From Nocardia bovistercoris (GTDB taxonomy: Bacteria > Actinomycetota > Actinomycetes > Mycobacteriales > Mycobacteriaceae), in the NCBI RefSeq assembly GCF_015674855.1, contig NZ_JADMLG010000002.1, forward strand, positions 1 through 64,000: a stretch of DNA of 64,000 bases, written 5' to 3'. Shown one piece after another: positions 41,821 through 51,501 of the stretch (position 1 is its first letter; each line of letters starts with the position of its first letter). The position numbers and the translations under genes were made by a program. The notes under the pieces are model-generated. The model worked only from the letters and a program-made list of their open reading frames with translations, made no database searches and was not told the origin of the DNA.

Positions 41821-41930
41821 CACCCTTCCTCCTCCACTCTTGCCTTCAGATACACCGCGTACAACTCCTCAGCACGCGGAATCGCCTGCTGAGGATTCGC
41901 GATAGCCTGCCGGACCGAGCCGATGTCCAC
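41820..41930 (-). CDS. Tiny ORF coupled to the XRE gene, possible remnant
   Basis: A GTG-started frame encoding about 36 residues (VDIGSVRQAIANPQQAIPRA followed by an acidic helical end). Its stop overlaps the XRE start, which supports translation. It could be the C-terminal remainder of a lost partner or a genuine micro-protein. The frame stays open to 42155, but upstream residues do not look protein-like and overlap the start of the Excalibur gene. Confidence 0.35.
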   Translation of the reverse strand: MDIGSVRQAIANPQQAIPRAEELYAVYLKARVEEEG

Positions 41931-42074
41931 CGATCCGTATGTCCCCGTATGCAATACATGCGGGTGAAACAAACTTCGAGCTATCCCGATACAGCGGGTA
42001 TCGAACGAGATAGCCGAAGCCGCCGCCGCGGGTTCGATGGTCTCGATGTATTCAGAAGGTCGAGGGACGATCAG

Positions 42075-42629
42075 ATGTCGGCAATCGCAGGGGTTCTCAC
42101 ACTGATATGGCTGGTGATGGTGGTCACCGCTGTAATCGGTTTGATACGAGGGCATCTGGATTGGGCGCGGCTACGAAATCGCAGGCACGCCTGCATTCTG
42201 CTCGCCGTGTCATTCGCGGTGCTCGTCCTCATCGGCGCCATCGCACCGAAGCGGCCGACCGACGATGCGGGACCGCAAGGCTCGACCAGCTCCGTGACCA
42301 CACCTGCGCGGGCAACCTCGTCGCAGGCCGCCTCCGCGACAACAACCCAGCCGACCACAACCACCTCCGCGGTGTCCGAACCGCCTGCGCCGGTGCCACT
42401 TGCGCCATCTGTGACACCGTCACCGCTCCCAACACCCGCCCCGCCATCGTTCGTGCCACCGCCGATCATCCCTCAACCTGTTCCATCACCACCGGCCCCC
42501 ACGAAAACAACGGTGTACTACGCGGACTGCGCCGCGGCCCGAGCCGCAGGCGCTGCTCCCTTGCACCAAGGAGAGCCCGGCTACCGATCGGCACTGGATC
42601 GCGACAAGGACGGCGTCGCCTGCGAATAG
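42075..42629 (+). CDS. Excalibur-domain membrane/secreted protein
   Basis: A 184-aa protein with two N-terminal hydrophobic segments (about residues 5-25 and 36-55), a long Thr/Pro/Ser-rich linker and a C-terminal Excalibur calcium-binding domain. The last part shows the pattern YYADCAAARAAGAAP ending in DRDKDGVACE. Such proteins are extracellular and cell-wall facing. ATG 42075 gives the membrane segment at the N-terminus; an upstream ATG at 41949 adds unlikely sequence. Confidence 0.87.
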   Translation: MSAIAGVLTLIWLVMVVTAVIGLIRGHLDWARLRNRRHACILLAVSFAVLVLIGAIAPKRPTDDAGPQGSTSSVTTPARATSSQAASATTTQPTTTTSAVSEPPAPVPLAPSVTPSPLPTPAPPSFVPPPIIPQPVPSPPAPTKTTVYYADCAAARAAGAAPLHQGEPGYRSALDRDKDGVACE

Positions 42630-42739
42630 CGTTTCGTGTGCGAGATCGGGCGGATTGCCTCCGATACGGTCGAACCACCCTCGGCGGTCGTGCGCGGCGG
42701 TGTCGTTTCGTTCGGTCGGTGTGCGATGAGGGGCAGGGC

Positions 42740-45700
42740 CTACGGCAAACCTTTGGGACGCATTGCCGCGGCCGCTTCCGTGCGGCCCAGCGCGTCGAGG
42801 ATGTCGGCGAGGGTGGTGCGGACGCGGATCAGCAGATCGACGTCATCGACGCGGTCGCAGATCGCGCGCGCCTCCTCCGCGGTGTCCAGCGCGCGGTCGT
42901 ACCTGTGTAGGGCACTCAACTGGAGCGCCATGATGTCGAGCGCGAGGACGAGGTCGCGTTCATAGGTGGCGGGTTCGGCCGCAGAGAGCCTTCGAAAGAG
43001 ATCGACGGCCTCCTCGGCGTAGTCGAGGGCTTCTTCGTGGAGGTTCTCGCGATCGCACAAGCCCGCGAGTCGATAGAGCACGCGCGCGATATCGAGAATG
43101 TCGGTCGCTGAATCGATCGCCGTCAGTCTGCGGGTGATCGCCAGGGCCTCGCGTGTCACCTCGACCGCTTCGGACCGGCGGCCCGTGCGATTGAGTTGCA
43201 CTCCGAGAGTGTTCAATTCGTGCGCGAGCGCGGGGAGGTAGGGGTCAGGGTCGGTGGCCGCCAACCGCTTCAGGATCAATACCGCCTGACGGGTGACGTC
43301 CACCGTCTCGGCCCGATGGCCCGACTCCTCCATTCTCATCCGCAGATAGTCGAACGCCTGGGTGGGGTCGGCGACGCGCAAGGTGGGGTGGGTCACCCGC
43401 AACCTCCGCGCGATCGACTCCGCCTCCCGTGTCGCCACGATCGCCTCCGCGAGATACCCGGCGCGACTGTACTGAACGGCCAGATTCTGCAGCGCGTCGA
43501 TCAAACCGGGAAGGTAGACCTCCGGCTCGGCCGACGCCAGGCGTCGCGCGACCATCACTGCCTCGCGGGCCGCCTCCACCGCCTCGGTGAACAGACCAGC
43601 CCTGCTGAACCGCATGGCCGAATTCATCATGGCGTCATTCAGTTCGGGCAGATACTCGTTCGGCGACTCGGCCGCGATACCCCGCACCACATCCACTGCT
43701 TGCTGTGTCACCTGCACCGCCTCGCGGATGTGACCCGATGTCTCCAGTTGGTTTCCGAGATTCTGCAGCATGCTGCCGAGCAGCGGGAGGTAGGTGTCGG
43801 GATCCGTGTCCGCCAACTGCTGCGTGAGGAAAACAGCCTCGCGTGTCACCTCCACCGCCTCCGGATGACGGCCGAGTTCGGCGAGCTGTGCGCCGAGATC
43901 CTCGAGTATCAGGGGTAAGTCGACTTCGACGCCATCCGCCGGGGCCACGCGCACCAACTGCCGTATGAGAGCCAACGCGGCAAGAGTGATATCCAGCCCA
44001 AGGGTTCTGCGGCCGAGCCGCACGAGTTGCCGTCCGAAATCGTGCAACGCGCGGACGAGAGCGAAGTGTCGGGCCTCGGGTTCGGTGATCGACAACCGAC
44101 GACATGCCGACACGACCTCGTCGATCGCCGCCATTCCCCCTGTGGCGTCGCCCACGAGCGTTTTCCGTACGCCCAGATCGATTAAAGCGTGCGCGAATTC
44201 CACGAGGCTGGTGCGCTCGAGCCTGCGCAGCAGGTCGACGGCCTCCTCGGTCGCGTCCACCGACCTGAGCCGATCACCCACGGCCCACCACCGGTCCGCG
44301 AACCCCGACAATGCGCGCACCAGTTCGAGCTGATAGAACGGCTCGGCTTCCGATTCCGCCCGTCCACGCAGCATCCGCAAGGCGTCGTCGGCGACCGACA
44401 GGTCGATGAGTTCGAAGCGCAGTAGTTCGTCCACGGCCAGCGAATTGCCCTCGGAATCCACAGCCGCGAAGTCCACCTCGGAGAAGGCACTGGAAAGTTC
44501 CCCGAAAAACATTGTCAATTCCCGCACCAAATCGGCGGGCGGCGTATCGCACAATCCAAGCCGCAACCTCAGGAAGTCTTCATCCTGCGGCCGCAGTTCG
44601 GCGCGGATACGGGAATCGTCCCCCTCGTTCAGCAGCGAGTTGAGTAGATTCGCGAACCGCCGCGGTTGTTCGGCGGCGAGGCCCATCGCAGCAACGAACC
44701 ACGACTCCGCTCCTCGTCCCCGGTACATCCGAGCGCATTTGTCGTTGATCGCGCCGACAATGTCGAACAGGTCATCGACCGACATACCCAACCGCGAGGC
44801 GAACTCCGCCGGATCGGGATCATCCCGGAATCCCAGCAAAACCGTCTGCTCGTTCGCGGTGAGCAAATCGGACGTGGTCAACGAGACGAGGGCTCGTGCC
44901 CATTCGGCCGAGGGATAATGCCGCCCCGAAGCGCAGACACGCACGGCCTCCAAGACTTTCTCCGCGGGCCGGTCCTTCGCGAGCACACCCTTTGCTCCGC
45001 TGTCGATCGTCACGCGGACAGACGTCGGCGTCGGCCGACCCGAGTAGATCAGAACGTTCTCGATACCCGCACCGCGAATACGCGCCACCCGCTGACCGGG
45101 AGGGACGCGCGAACCGAACAGATCCATGATCACGAGATCGAGATCATGGGTCATCGCGAGGAGAGCCTCGGTCGTCGGCGCGCGAGCCGTGAGTTGCAGC
45201 CCCTGCGATCCTTCGAACAGTCCGGCCAGAAACGCCGAGACGAGATCCAGATTGTCGTCCACGAGACCGATCCGCAACGACGAAGTCTCGACGGGCGGCT
45301 CCTTCGGCTGACCTCCCACTCCGCCGGCCCCGGTGCCCGCATTCGCGGCGAGTTCCTGCCCGACGGGCCGAATCGGACCGGGCGCGGAAATCCGATCCGC
45401 CAGCACCGCGTATCGTCCGCCCATCCTGGCCAATATCGAAGCGGCGATCACCGCCAGCGGCGGCGGACTGCCGAACTCGCCGCCGTGCACCGGGAGCTCG
45501 GCGCCTTCCGGATCCTCGAGCAGCGCCCCGAAATCGAAAGGCTGCTGTCCCAGCCGTTCGGTGACGAATTCGCTCGTGGCTCGCAGAATGGTGAGCGCGT
45601 CCTCGCGCAGCAGATAGCCGTTGAGTTCCTCGCGCACCCCCGGCAGGAAATCATATTCCACCAGCTCCGGCGTCGACTGCCCTTCCCACCTCAGCAGTAG

Positions 45701-46912
45701 CCCGCTCAGGAAAACCTCGGCGAGATGAGTGACATCGGAGTCGGGCATCATGACGCGCTGGACGAGTCGCATGACAGGTAGGGAGAGAACGGACGCGGAC
45801 AAGTAGCAGCCGAGGCGAAACCCCGCTGTCGAGGCCGATATTCGGAACCGGTCGACCAATTCGGCGGCGTCGCAGGCGGGCGGCGGGGCGGGGGCGGTCG
45901 CGACGGTCAAGCGTGGCGGCGCGGGAGGCGTGTCCAACAGCGCGATGCGATGGTATCCGGGAGCGGCGGTGACGATATCGGTCCAGCGTGCCACCCAGGC
46001 GGGCGCGCATTCGAGCAGTGGAATGGGCACCGGTTCGGAATCACACCGCCATTCGGCATTGCAATCGCCCGGCCAGACCGCGGAAACCTCGCCCGCGGAA
46101 ACCTCGACTCCGGTGCCCTCCCACATTCGCTGCGGCAGCAGGGTGAGTACCGCCACCGGAACGGATCTGCCGATCTCGCGCAGCACCGCGTCCATGGTGC
46201 CGTCCTGCCACACGCCGCCGAGCAGATCGGAGACGACCAACACCACACGACGGCCGATGCCGATGTCGCGCAACACACTTGCCGAATCGATCGGCTTGGT
46301 CGCATCGAATTCGCGGACGCGGACGTCGCCGAAAACGCCGAGCCATTCCGTCAGCGACCGGAATTGCGCGAATGTCTGCTGCCACACCGTCATGGACGCG
46401 CTCGTATCGAGCAACAAGGTCAAATTCAGCCAGCGCTCCGGGGCGGGCCGCACGGCGGGCTCCCAGAGCTTCTCTTCCGCGATCCGCGTCACGGTGGCGA
46501 CTTCATCGATGAGTGTGGCGGTACGGCTGGGAACCCGGCGCCCGAACGCGCGCAACGCCCTGGTGAACGCGAGCTGATCGCGTAACGCGGGAACGGCGGG
46601 ACTGCGGAAGCCGATACCCCTGTGCCGGGCCGTGGACTCTTCGGTTCCCTCCGCGTAGATGGGCAGCGACGGCGGGTCGACGGCGGCGGACTCGGCCTCG
46701 GCAGGCTCGGCCACGGACCGCTCGGACAGATCGGCCGCCTGCTCGGCGCTGCCGTCCGCAGCGCGTGCTTCGGTCGCGCCGGCAGCGGTTCGGTCCGCCT
46801 CCGGCGCGCGGATGTGCTCGGCCAACCAGAACGCGTCGCGTAGATCGCTCGCCCCGATCACCAATCCCGCCGCGACGAGCTGCTCGACGAATTCCGTTAT
46901 CGACTCACTCAC
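42740..46912 (-). CDS. 1390-aa vWA (SAV_2336-type) protein with embedded response regulator and TPRs
   Basis: Last gene of the minus-strand conflict-type operon. The N-terminus resembles SAV_2336-type proteins. A von Willebrand A domain covers about residues 160-330, with the metal-site motif LLLDTSAS at 166-173. Residues 545-665 form a response-regulator receiver (Asp552/Asp553, phosphoacceptor Asp597 in VIMDLFG, Lys646). A LuxR-like helix-turn-helix follows at about 682-732. From about 930 to 1370 there are roughly nine TPR-like repeats (pattern EAVEVTREAV...L), a protein-binding superhelix. In ternary vWA-MoxR-VMAP systems the vWA protein works with the ATPase; here phosphorylation could gate it. 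GTG 46912 overlaps the MoxR stop. Confidence 0.85.
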   Translation of the reverse strand: MSESITEFVEQLVAAGLVIGASDLRDAFWLAEHIRAPEADRTAAGATEARAADGSAEQAADLSERSVAEPAEAESAAVDPPSLPIYAEGTEESTARHRGIGFRSPAVPALRDQLAFTRALRAFGRRVPSRTATLIDEVATVTRIAEEKLWEPAVRPAPERWLNLTLLLDTSASMTVWQQTFAQFRSLTEWLGVFGDVRVREFDATKPIDSASVLRDIGIGRRVVLVVSDLLGGVWQDGTMDAVLREIGRSVPVAVLTLLPQRMWEGTGVEVSAGEVSAVWPGDCNAEWRCDSEPVPIPLLECAPAWVARWTDIVTAAPGYHRIALLDTPPAPPRLTVATAPAPPPACDAAELVDRFRISASTAGFRLGCYLSASVLSLPVMRLVQRVMMPDSDVTHLAEVFLSGLLLRWEGQSTPELVEYDFLPGVREELNGYLLREDALTILRATSEFVTERLGQQPFDFGALLEDPEGAELPVHGGEFGSPPPLAVIAASILARMGGRYAVLADRISAPGPIRPVGQELAANAGTGAGGVGGQPKEPPVETSSLRIGLVDDNLDLVSAFLAGLFEGSQGLQLTARAPTTEALLAMTHDLDLVIMDLFGSRVPPGQRVARIRGAGIENVLIYSGRPTPTSVRVTIDSGAKGVLAKDRPAEKVLEAVRVCASGRHYPSAEWARALVSLTTSDLLTANEQTVLLGFRDDPDPAEFASRLGMSVDDLFDIVGAINDKCARMYRGRGAESWFVAAMGLAAEQPRRFANLLNSLLNEGDDSRIRAELRPQDEDFLRLRLGLCDTPPADLVRELTMFFGELSSAFSEVDFAAVDSEGNSLAVDELLRFELIDLSVADDALRMLRGRAESEAEPFYQLELVRALSGFADRWWAVGDRLRSVDATEEAVDLLRRLERTSLVEFAHALIDLGVRKTLVGDATGGMAAIDEVVSACRRLSITEPEARHFALVRALHDFGRQLVRLGRRTLGLDITLAALALIRQLVRVAPADGVEVDLPLILEDLGAQLAELGRHPEAVEVTREAVFLTQQLADTDPDTYLPLLGSMLQNLGNQLETSGHIREAVQVTQQAVDVVRGIAAESPNEYLPELNDAMMNSAMRFSRAGLFTEAVEAAREAVMVARRLASAEPEVYLPGLIDALQNLAVQYSRAGYLAEAIVATREAESIARRLRVTHPTLRVADPTQAFDYLRMRMEESGHRAETVDVTRQAVLILKRLAATDPDPYLPALAHELNTLGVQLNRTGRRSEAVEVTREALAITRRLTAIDSATDILDIARVLYRLAGLCDRENLHEEALDYAEEAVDLFRRLSAAEPATYERDLVLALDIMALQLSALHRYDRALDTAEEARAICDRVDDVDLLIRVRTTLADILDALGRTEAAAAMRPKGLP

Positions 46913-47910
46913 CCTGCGCCGCTCAACGGGCTGAGCAGCTTCGCGATCAGGTCGTCCAGCCCATCGAAATCCCCTGCCGAGGTGGCGACGAAGACGGCAT
47001 TGAGCAACTGATCGGTCGCGACGTCACCGCGTTCGAGTTTGTCGCGGAACTGCTCGATACGCCGTTTCGACTTCTCGGCCTCCGCCGGGCCGATATGGGC
47101 CGCGACCATATCGGCGATCTGCGCGGCGCTGGGCACCTTCAGATCCAGGCGCAGGCAGCGACGCAACAACGGCTTGGGGAATTCTCGTTCGTTATTGCTC
47201 GTCAAGACCACGAACGGGAAAGCCTCGCAGGCGACGCGCCCCCGCCTGATGGCAACGGGCGAACCGCCGTCCGCGGTCGGAACCTCGATCTTCTTCCCGG
47301 TCGACAGCCGCGCGAGCTCATCGATGAGGAACTGGCCTTCCTCGAAGACATTGAGCAGATCGTTCGGCAGATCGATATCGCTCTTGTCGATCTCATCGAT
47401 GAGCAGCACGCGCGGCCGTTTGTACGGGAGCAACGCGGTACCGAGCGGACCGAGACGCAGATGCCGCCCGATTTCGGTGTCGTCGCTCGCGGGTCGGCCC
47501 CTGGCTTGTCTGAGGTGCTCATCCCGGAGTCGGCCGATGGGGTCGTAGTCGTACAGACCTTCCCGCAGCGTCGAACGGCTTGTGATCGGCCAGCGCAGTA
47601 CCGGTCCGAGTTTCAACTCGCGGGCGACCTGGTAGGGCAGCGTAGATTTGCCGGTTCCGGGTTTGCCGGTGACCAGCAGCGGTCGGCGCAGGAACAGCGC
47701 CGCGTTGACCATCCGGATCTCGTCCGTGGAGGGTTTGCGCCAGTGCTCGCCGTCGCCGAGGCGGCGCGCCGCGGTCGGATCGATCCGCTCCGGGGGCACG
47801 TCGAGCGACTCGCCACTGCCCTCGAAGGTGCGCCACCGGGGCGGGTCGGGTAGGTCGGCGATCCCGTCGTGTGGTTCGAGTTCACCGCGATAGATCGGCC
47901 AGCTCCCCAT
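46909..47910 (-). CDS. MoxR-type AAA+ ATPase
   Basis: A 333-aa AAA+ ATPase. Walker A is TGKPGTGKST (about residue 82), Walker B is VLLIDEIDK, and sensor 1 is in LTSNNEREFPKPLLRRC. MoxR ATPases remodel protein complexes together with vWA partners. ATG 47910 follows GGAGG by 6 nt and overlaps the caspase-VMAP stop; its own stop overlaps the vWA gene start. It is the ATP-driven switch of the locus. Confidence 0.92.
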   Translation of the reverse strand: MGSWPIYRGELEPHDGIADLPDPPRWRTFEGSGESLDVPPERIDPTAARRLGDGEHWRKPSTDEIRMVNAALFLRRPLLVTGKPGTGKSTLPYQVARELKLGPVLRWPITSRSTLREGLYDYDPIGRLRDEHLRQARGRPASDDTEIGRHLRLGPLGTALLPYKRPRVLLIDEIDKSDIDLPNDLLNVFEEGQFLIDELARLSTGKKIEVPTADGGSPVAIRRGRVACEAFPFVVLTSNNEREFPKPLLRRCLRLDLKVPSAAQIADMVAAHIGPAEAEKSKRRIEQFRDKLERGDVATDQLLNAVFVATSAGDFDGLDDLIAKLLSPLSGAG

Positions 47911-49880
47911 CACGCCCCTCCCACTGTGATCGGCGCCCGCATGATCTCGGGCGCCGGGCCTCGCGTCGGATCATCCCACAGCAGAACGAGATCACGCGCC
48001 TCATGCTCGCAATCGTCGAGAGAATATTTCCGGTAGTTCGCTCGCCTGCGGCGGACGGTCGCGGGCAGCTCAGCCAATGGCTGCCCCTCGAGAAGACGTC
48101 GCAGGGGCTCTCGGCCACCGGTCCGACCTGCTCTGTGCCACAACGCGATCGGCGTGCCCGCGTAGAACAGTTCGCGCAGCAGATTCCACCGCACCTTGGC
48201 GGGCGGACGCGTCGTCCAGGCGAATGCCACACAGACATGGTGACCGAGTACCGAGGGATCGATCGAACCGTTCTCCGCCCACCAGATCACGGACTCCTGG
48301 TAGCTCTTCAGCCCCATCAGCGTCGACCAGGCCGCATCGTGGGCCGCGCGGCGCCGCGTGTCGTCCCTGGATTTGAACAAGGGCCGCACAACCACTCGGC
48401 ACATCGAACCCAGAGTGCTGTCACCGGAGACCATCATCTCCTCGAACGGTGCGTCGATCAGATTCTTGGGCTCCAGCCCGTTCCTTTTCTCCTCCTCGGT
48501 GCGAATTACTTCTCCGCGTACGAGAAATTCGACCTGCGGAGCAGGCGTACCGTACTCGGTCACCAGACGACCGACCTCCGATTCGATCTCGTCGAAGTTC
48601 AAGAGCGGTTCGGGCATCGTCCGCTCCAGCGCCCCGCGCTTGGAGTATTCCCACGCTCTGACTTCATATCCGTGCCCCAATCCGTCGGGGATCACCCGCA
48701 CCACCAGATAGGTCGGTTGTCCGTCCTCGATCCTCGCTTCGAGCTCCGCCAAGTCGATGCCGTGTCGAGGTGCGGCGCCCGCCAGCCAAGCCTGAAGGCT
48801 GCATTTGGCGCCGCGATCCCGGACGCTCTTCGCAAGACGAACGAGAAATTCGAAGAGCGGATCGGCGCGAGTCGGCCTGCGCAACGAATCGACCATTGCG
48901 TGCACATCGGACGAACCGGGGTCGGAGACGTCCACCCCCTCGGTAGCCTTGCGGTAGAGAGCGGCAATGTCGGACGGGGGATGCACGCCGAGCAGGATGT
49001 CGTGCAGCTCCTCGAATTCCGGCCGTTCCAGCAGGAGCATACCCAGCGCGCGAGCCGACCCGTCGGGAGCCGCCGGGTCGGCGGTGAAGCTCAGTTCTTC
49101 TTCTCTGTCGCGCAGCTTGATATACACACGATTCGGCACTTGGCTGGTGGATCCGTCATCGCGCAATTTCTCGAACCTCGGGTTGACATGCAGTTCGATC
49201 TTGCGGAAATCCGGTGGCCACATCCCCCCGGGCGGCGCGCAGAGCGCTCGGAAAACCTCCTTGGAGAAGTAACCTGCCGCTTCGGCCACCGAGTTCATAG
49301 CGGCTTCCCCGGCGCCGGCCGCGTAATAGATCTGCTGTTCCTGACCGACGGACTTGACATCGAGATAGTCGTCGCACAGCGCCAGGTACTGCCAGTCGGT
49401 CTTCGCACGCACCGCGCAGGCGTCGATGATGAACTGCTGCAAACGGTGCCTTCGATATTTCGGCTTGCGCAGCATACCGAGAAGGTGCGTGAAGTTCAAC
49501 GCGTCTTGTTTTTCCTCCGCCGACTCCGGAAACATGAGCAGGCGCTCGCCGCGGTTCCACTCCAGCCCGTGTCCGCCCCAGTGCACCAACAACAAGTCGC
49601 TTCGCTCTTTCGGGAGCTGTATGCGGAAGCGGTGGATGATGGAATCGGCGTTCGCCTCCGTCACCGTGACGCCCGAAAGCTCCAGAGCCGTACAGTGCGT
49701 TCTGTTCTCGTCCAGCGGCGCGGCCAGCACCGTGATATTCCGCGCGGGCACACCGCGCTCCAGCAGCCATTCCGTGAAATGGCGGGCGTCACCCATCGGC
49801 CCGTTCAACGCGGGCCACCGCATCTTGTTGGTCTCTATACCCACGATGATCGCCAAGGTATCGGCGGGCGACACGATCAC
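47910..49880 (-). CDS. Caspase-like peptidase fused to VMAP domains
   Basis: A 656-aa protein. The N-terminal ~230 residues form a caspase-like (C14) peptidase: start TLAIIVGIETNK, His104 in VHWGGHGLE and Cys155 in IIDACAV. The C-terminal ~300 residues match the vWA-MoxR-associated protein (VMAP) C-terminal region: VVRVIPDGLGHGYEVRAWEY, a loop with YAGTPIALWHR, and a terminal LVLLWDDP. VMAP proteins link MoxR/vWA switches to effectors; the caspase would be the effector that cleaves host proteins on activation. GTG 49880 overlaps the upstream hydrolase stop. Confidence 0.88.
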   Translation of the reverse strand: MIVSPADTLAIIVGIETNKMRWPALNGPMGDARHFTEWLLERGVPARNITVLAAPLDENRTHCTALELSGVTVTEANADSIIHRFRIQLPKERSDLLLVHWGGHGLEWNRGERLLMFPESAEEKQDALNFTHLLGMLRKPKYRRHRLQQFIIDACAVRAKTDWQYLALCDDYLDVKSVGQEQQIYYAAGAGEAAMNSVAEAAGYFSKEVFRALCAPPGGMWPPDFRKIELHVNPRFEKLRDDGSTSQVPNRVYIKLRDREEELSFTADPAAPDGSARALGMLLLERPEFEELHDILLGVHPPSDIAALYRKATEGVDVSDPGSSDVHAMVDSLRRPTRADPLFEFLVRLAKSVRDRGAKCSLQAWLAGAAPRHGIDLAELEARIEDGQPTYLVVRVIPDGLGHGYEVRAWEYSKRGALERTMPEPLLNFDEIESEVGRLVTEYGTPAPQVEFLVRGEVIRTEEEKRNGLEPKNLIDAPFEEMMVSGDSTLGSMCRVVVRPLFKSRDDTRRRAAHDAAWSTLMGLKSYQESVIWWAENGSIDPSVLGHHVCVAFAWTTRPPAKVRWNLLRELFYAGTPIALWHRAGRTGGREPLRRLLEGQPLAELPATVRRRRANYRKYSLDDCEHEARDLVLLWDDPTRGPAPEIMRAPITVGGA

Positions 49881-51058
49881 GCCAGTACCTCGCCCAACAG
49901 CCGGTAGAACCGCTCGTTCTTCCGGAAGAAGTACGCACTGTGCGACCACGGGAACGGCGTCCTGTTGTCGATCTCGTAGTCACGTACCCGTCCGGGGAAC
50001 ACCCCCGCGCCACGATAGGCGAGCAGATCTCGCGGATCGTAGATATTGCTCCACTCCGGCACGGAATTCGGCAGTCGCAGGCCGAATCGCAATGTCGGCA
50101 GCGCGTCGAGCTCATACAGCAGCGGCCCCTGCGACCCGACCGTCACCAACTGCCGAACATTCGGCAATTCCTGCGACACCAGCAATTCGAGTGCCGCGAT
50201 TCCGCCGAGGCTGTGCGCGAGAAGTATTACCGGCCCGGCGATCTCGCGCACCCTGGCGGCGATGAAATCCTTGATGCCGCCGCCTCTGGTGAGGTAGACG
50301 AGCACGTCACCGGCCAGCGGCGCGGCATCGGTCGACCAGGTCCGGCGTTTCCGGTCGACATACCGCGAACCGCCGGATCGCATCGCCAGGTTGAACGCGA
50401 GTTTCTTCGCCGCGGCGCCGAATTCACCGCGCGCTCGGCCGTCGTAGAGCGCCGCCGATACCGCCGAGACGAGTTCATCCAGACTTGCGCCGTCGAGATC
50501 GACCGGCGCCTCCCTGACAACGGATTCCGCGAGCGCCGCGGCGACGATCGCGCGCGCCAGCGGGCCGACCAGTTCCGCCGCATCCCTTTCCTCGATCACG
50601 GGACATGTGACCTCATCGTCCAGTACCGCGTCGACGGCGTCGGCGAACACCGCGCCGAGGCCCGCTTCCGTCACGGCGACGGGCGGGTCCTCGACCGAAA
50701 GACGCCGGGCGGCGGCGAGCAACACCTGCCCGGACCGCCGCACCATGGGCGGCGGCTCGACATCGGGATCGGATTGTTCCGTTGCGAGCAAGCGCAATTC
50801 GAACATCGGATCCCTGGCCAGCGCCCACCACGGGCCGAGGCCGTCCGCATCGTCGAAATCCTCTGCGCCGCGAGCGGACATCCCGGGAATACTGGCGCCG
50901 TCGGCATGTAGCCGCGCACCGTATTCGTCTCCCCAATAACAAGGTTCGACCGTCCATTGCGGCCTCGTCTTCGCCATTCCCGCGCGTACGTCCTCGAATC
51001 TTTCCGCATAGGAATAACTTCGAACACCCGTGCCGTGCACGAACAGAACTGTAGTCAC
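49877..51058 (-). CDS. Alpha/beta hydrolase associated with the conflict locus
   Basis: A 393-aa hydrolase and first gene of the minus operon. The N-terminus has the oxyanion-type LFVHGTGVRSYSY, and the nucleophile elbow AHSLGGIAALEL is near residue 285. An inserted region of about 200 residues separates them. The C-terminal His may be that in WSHSAYFF. Lipase-like enzymes occur as effectors in several immune systems, where they attack membranes; here it may be a second effector beside the caspase. GTG 51058 follows GGGAG by 8 nt. Confidence 0.82.
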   Translation of the reverse strand: MTTVLFVHGTGVRSYSYAERFEDVRAGMAKTRPQWTVEPCYWGDEYGARLHADGASIPGMSARGAEDFDDADGLGPWWALARDPMFELRLLATEQSDPDVEPPPMVRRSGQVLLAAARRLSVEDPPVAVTEAGLGAVFADAVDAVLDDEVTCPVIEERDAAELVGPLARAIVAAALAESVVREAPVDLDGASLDELVSAVSAALYDGRARGEFGAAAKKLAFNLAMRSGGSRYVDRKRRTWSTDAAPLAGDVLVYLTRGGGIKDFIAARVREIAGPVILLAHSLGGIAALELLVSQELPNVRQLVTVGSQGPLLYELDALPTLRFGLRLPNSVPEWSNIYDPRDLLAYRGAGVFPGRVRDYEIDNRTPFPWSHSAYFFRKNERFYRLLGEVLA

Positions 51059-51501
51059 CAATGTGCTCCCTGGTCGCCGATCCTCGGCGCGAACCCACGT
51101 CGACCGAGGTTCGACGACCCCCTCCGGCTCGATTCGAGCGATCGAGCGAAAACCATTAACGCCCAGATACTCTCGCATCCTCGACGGAGCCTGGCAAGCG
51201 CAGAGCGGATCGTACCGGACGCAGGCGGAAGCCCCGAATAGCGTGGTCATATCGATCGAAGGCGCCGACTCCCACGGCATTCCGATCGGTATCCTTTCGC
51301 TCGGCTATCGAAGAGCGTTGACCGGAGGTATTGTTGGCCGCGACAGCACGGGACGGACGCGCCCGACTCGTCGACGCGCGAACCTCGGATTGCCGCCCGG
51401 CAATCGGCCGGGGAACGTAACGAAACGCCCCACTCACCGATACCCCGGCGATGGCGCGTATTCAACGGTGCCGTATTCGCAAGTTCCAGTGGGGGGTGTC
51501 A
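51059..51501. other. 443-bp divergent control region of the conflict-type locus
   Basis: It separates the two divergent operons and has no gene with a ribosome site. An inverted repeat lies at 51127-51147. TTGACC occurs at about 51319, but I could not find a convincing -10 partner. Coordinated control of both operons from here is expected. Confidence 0.5.
51127..51147. promoter_or_regulatory. Inverted repeat GCTCGAT-N7-ATCGAGC
   Basis: Perfect 7-bp arms (51127-51133, 51141-51147) flank TCGAGCG, about 70 bp upstream of the hydrolase start on the minus strand. It could be an operator, perhaps for the helix-turn-helix of the 1390-aa protein, but nothing in the sequence ties it to a specific regulator. 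Confidence 0.35.
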
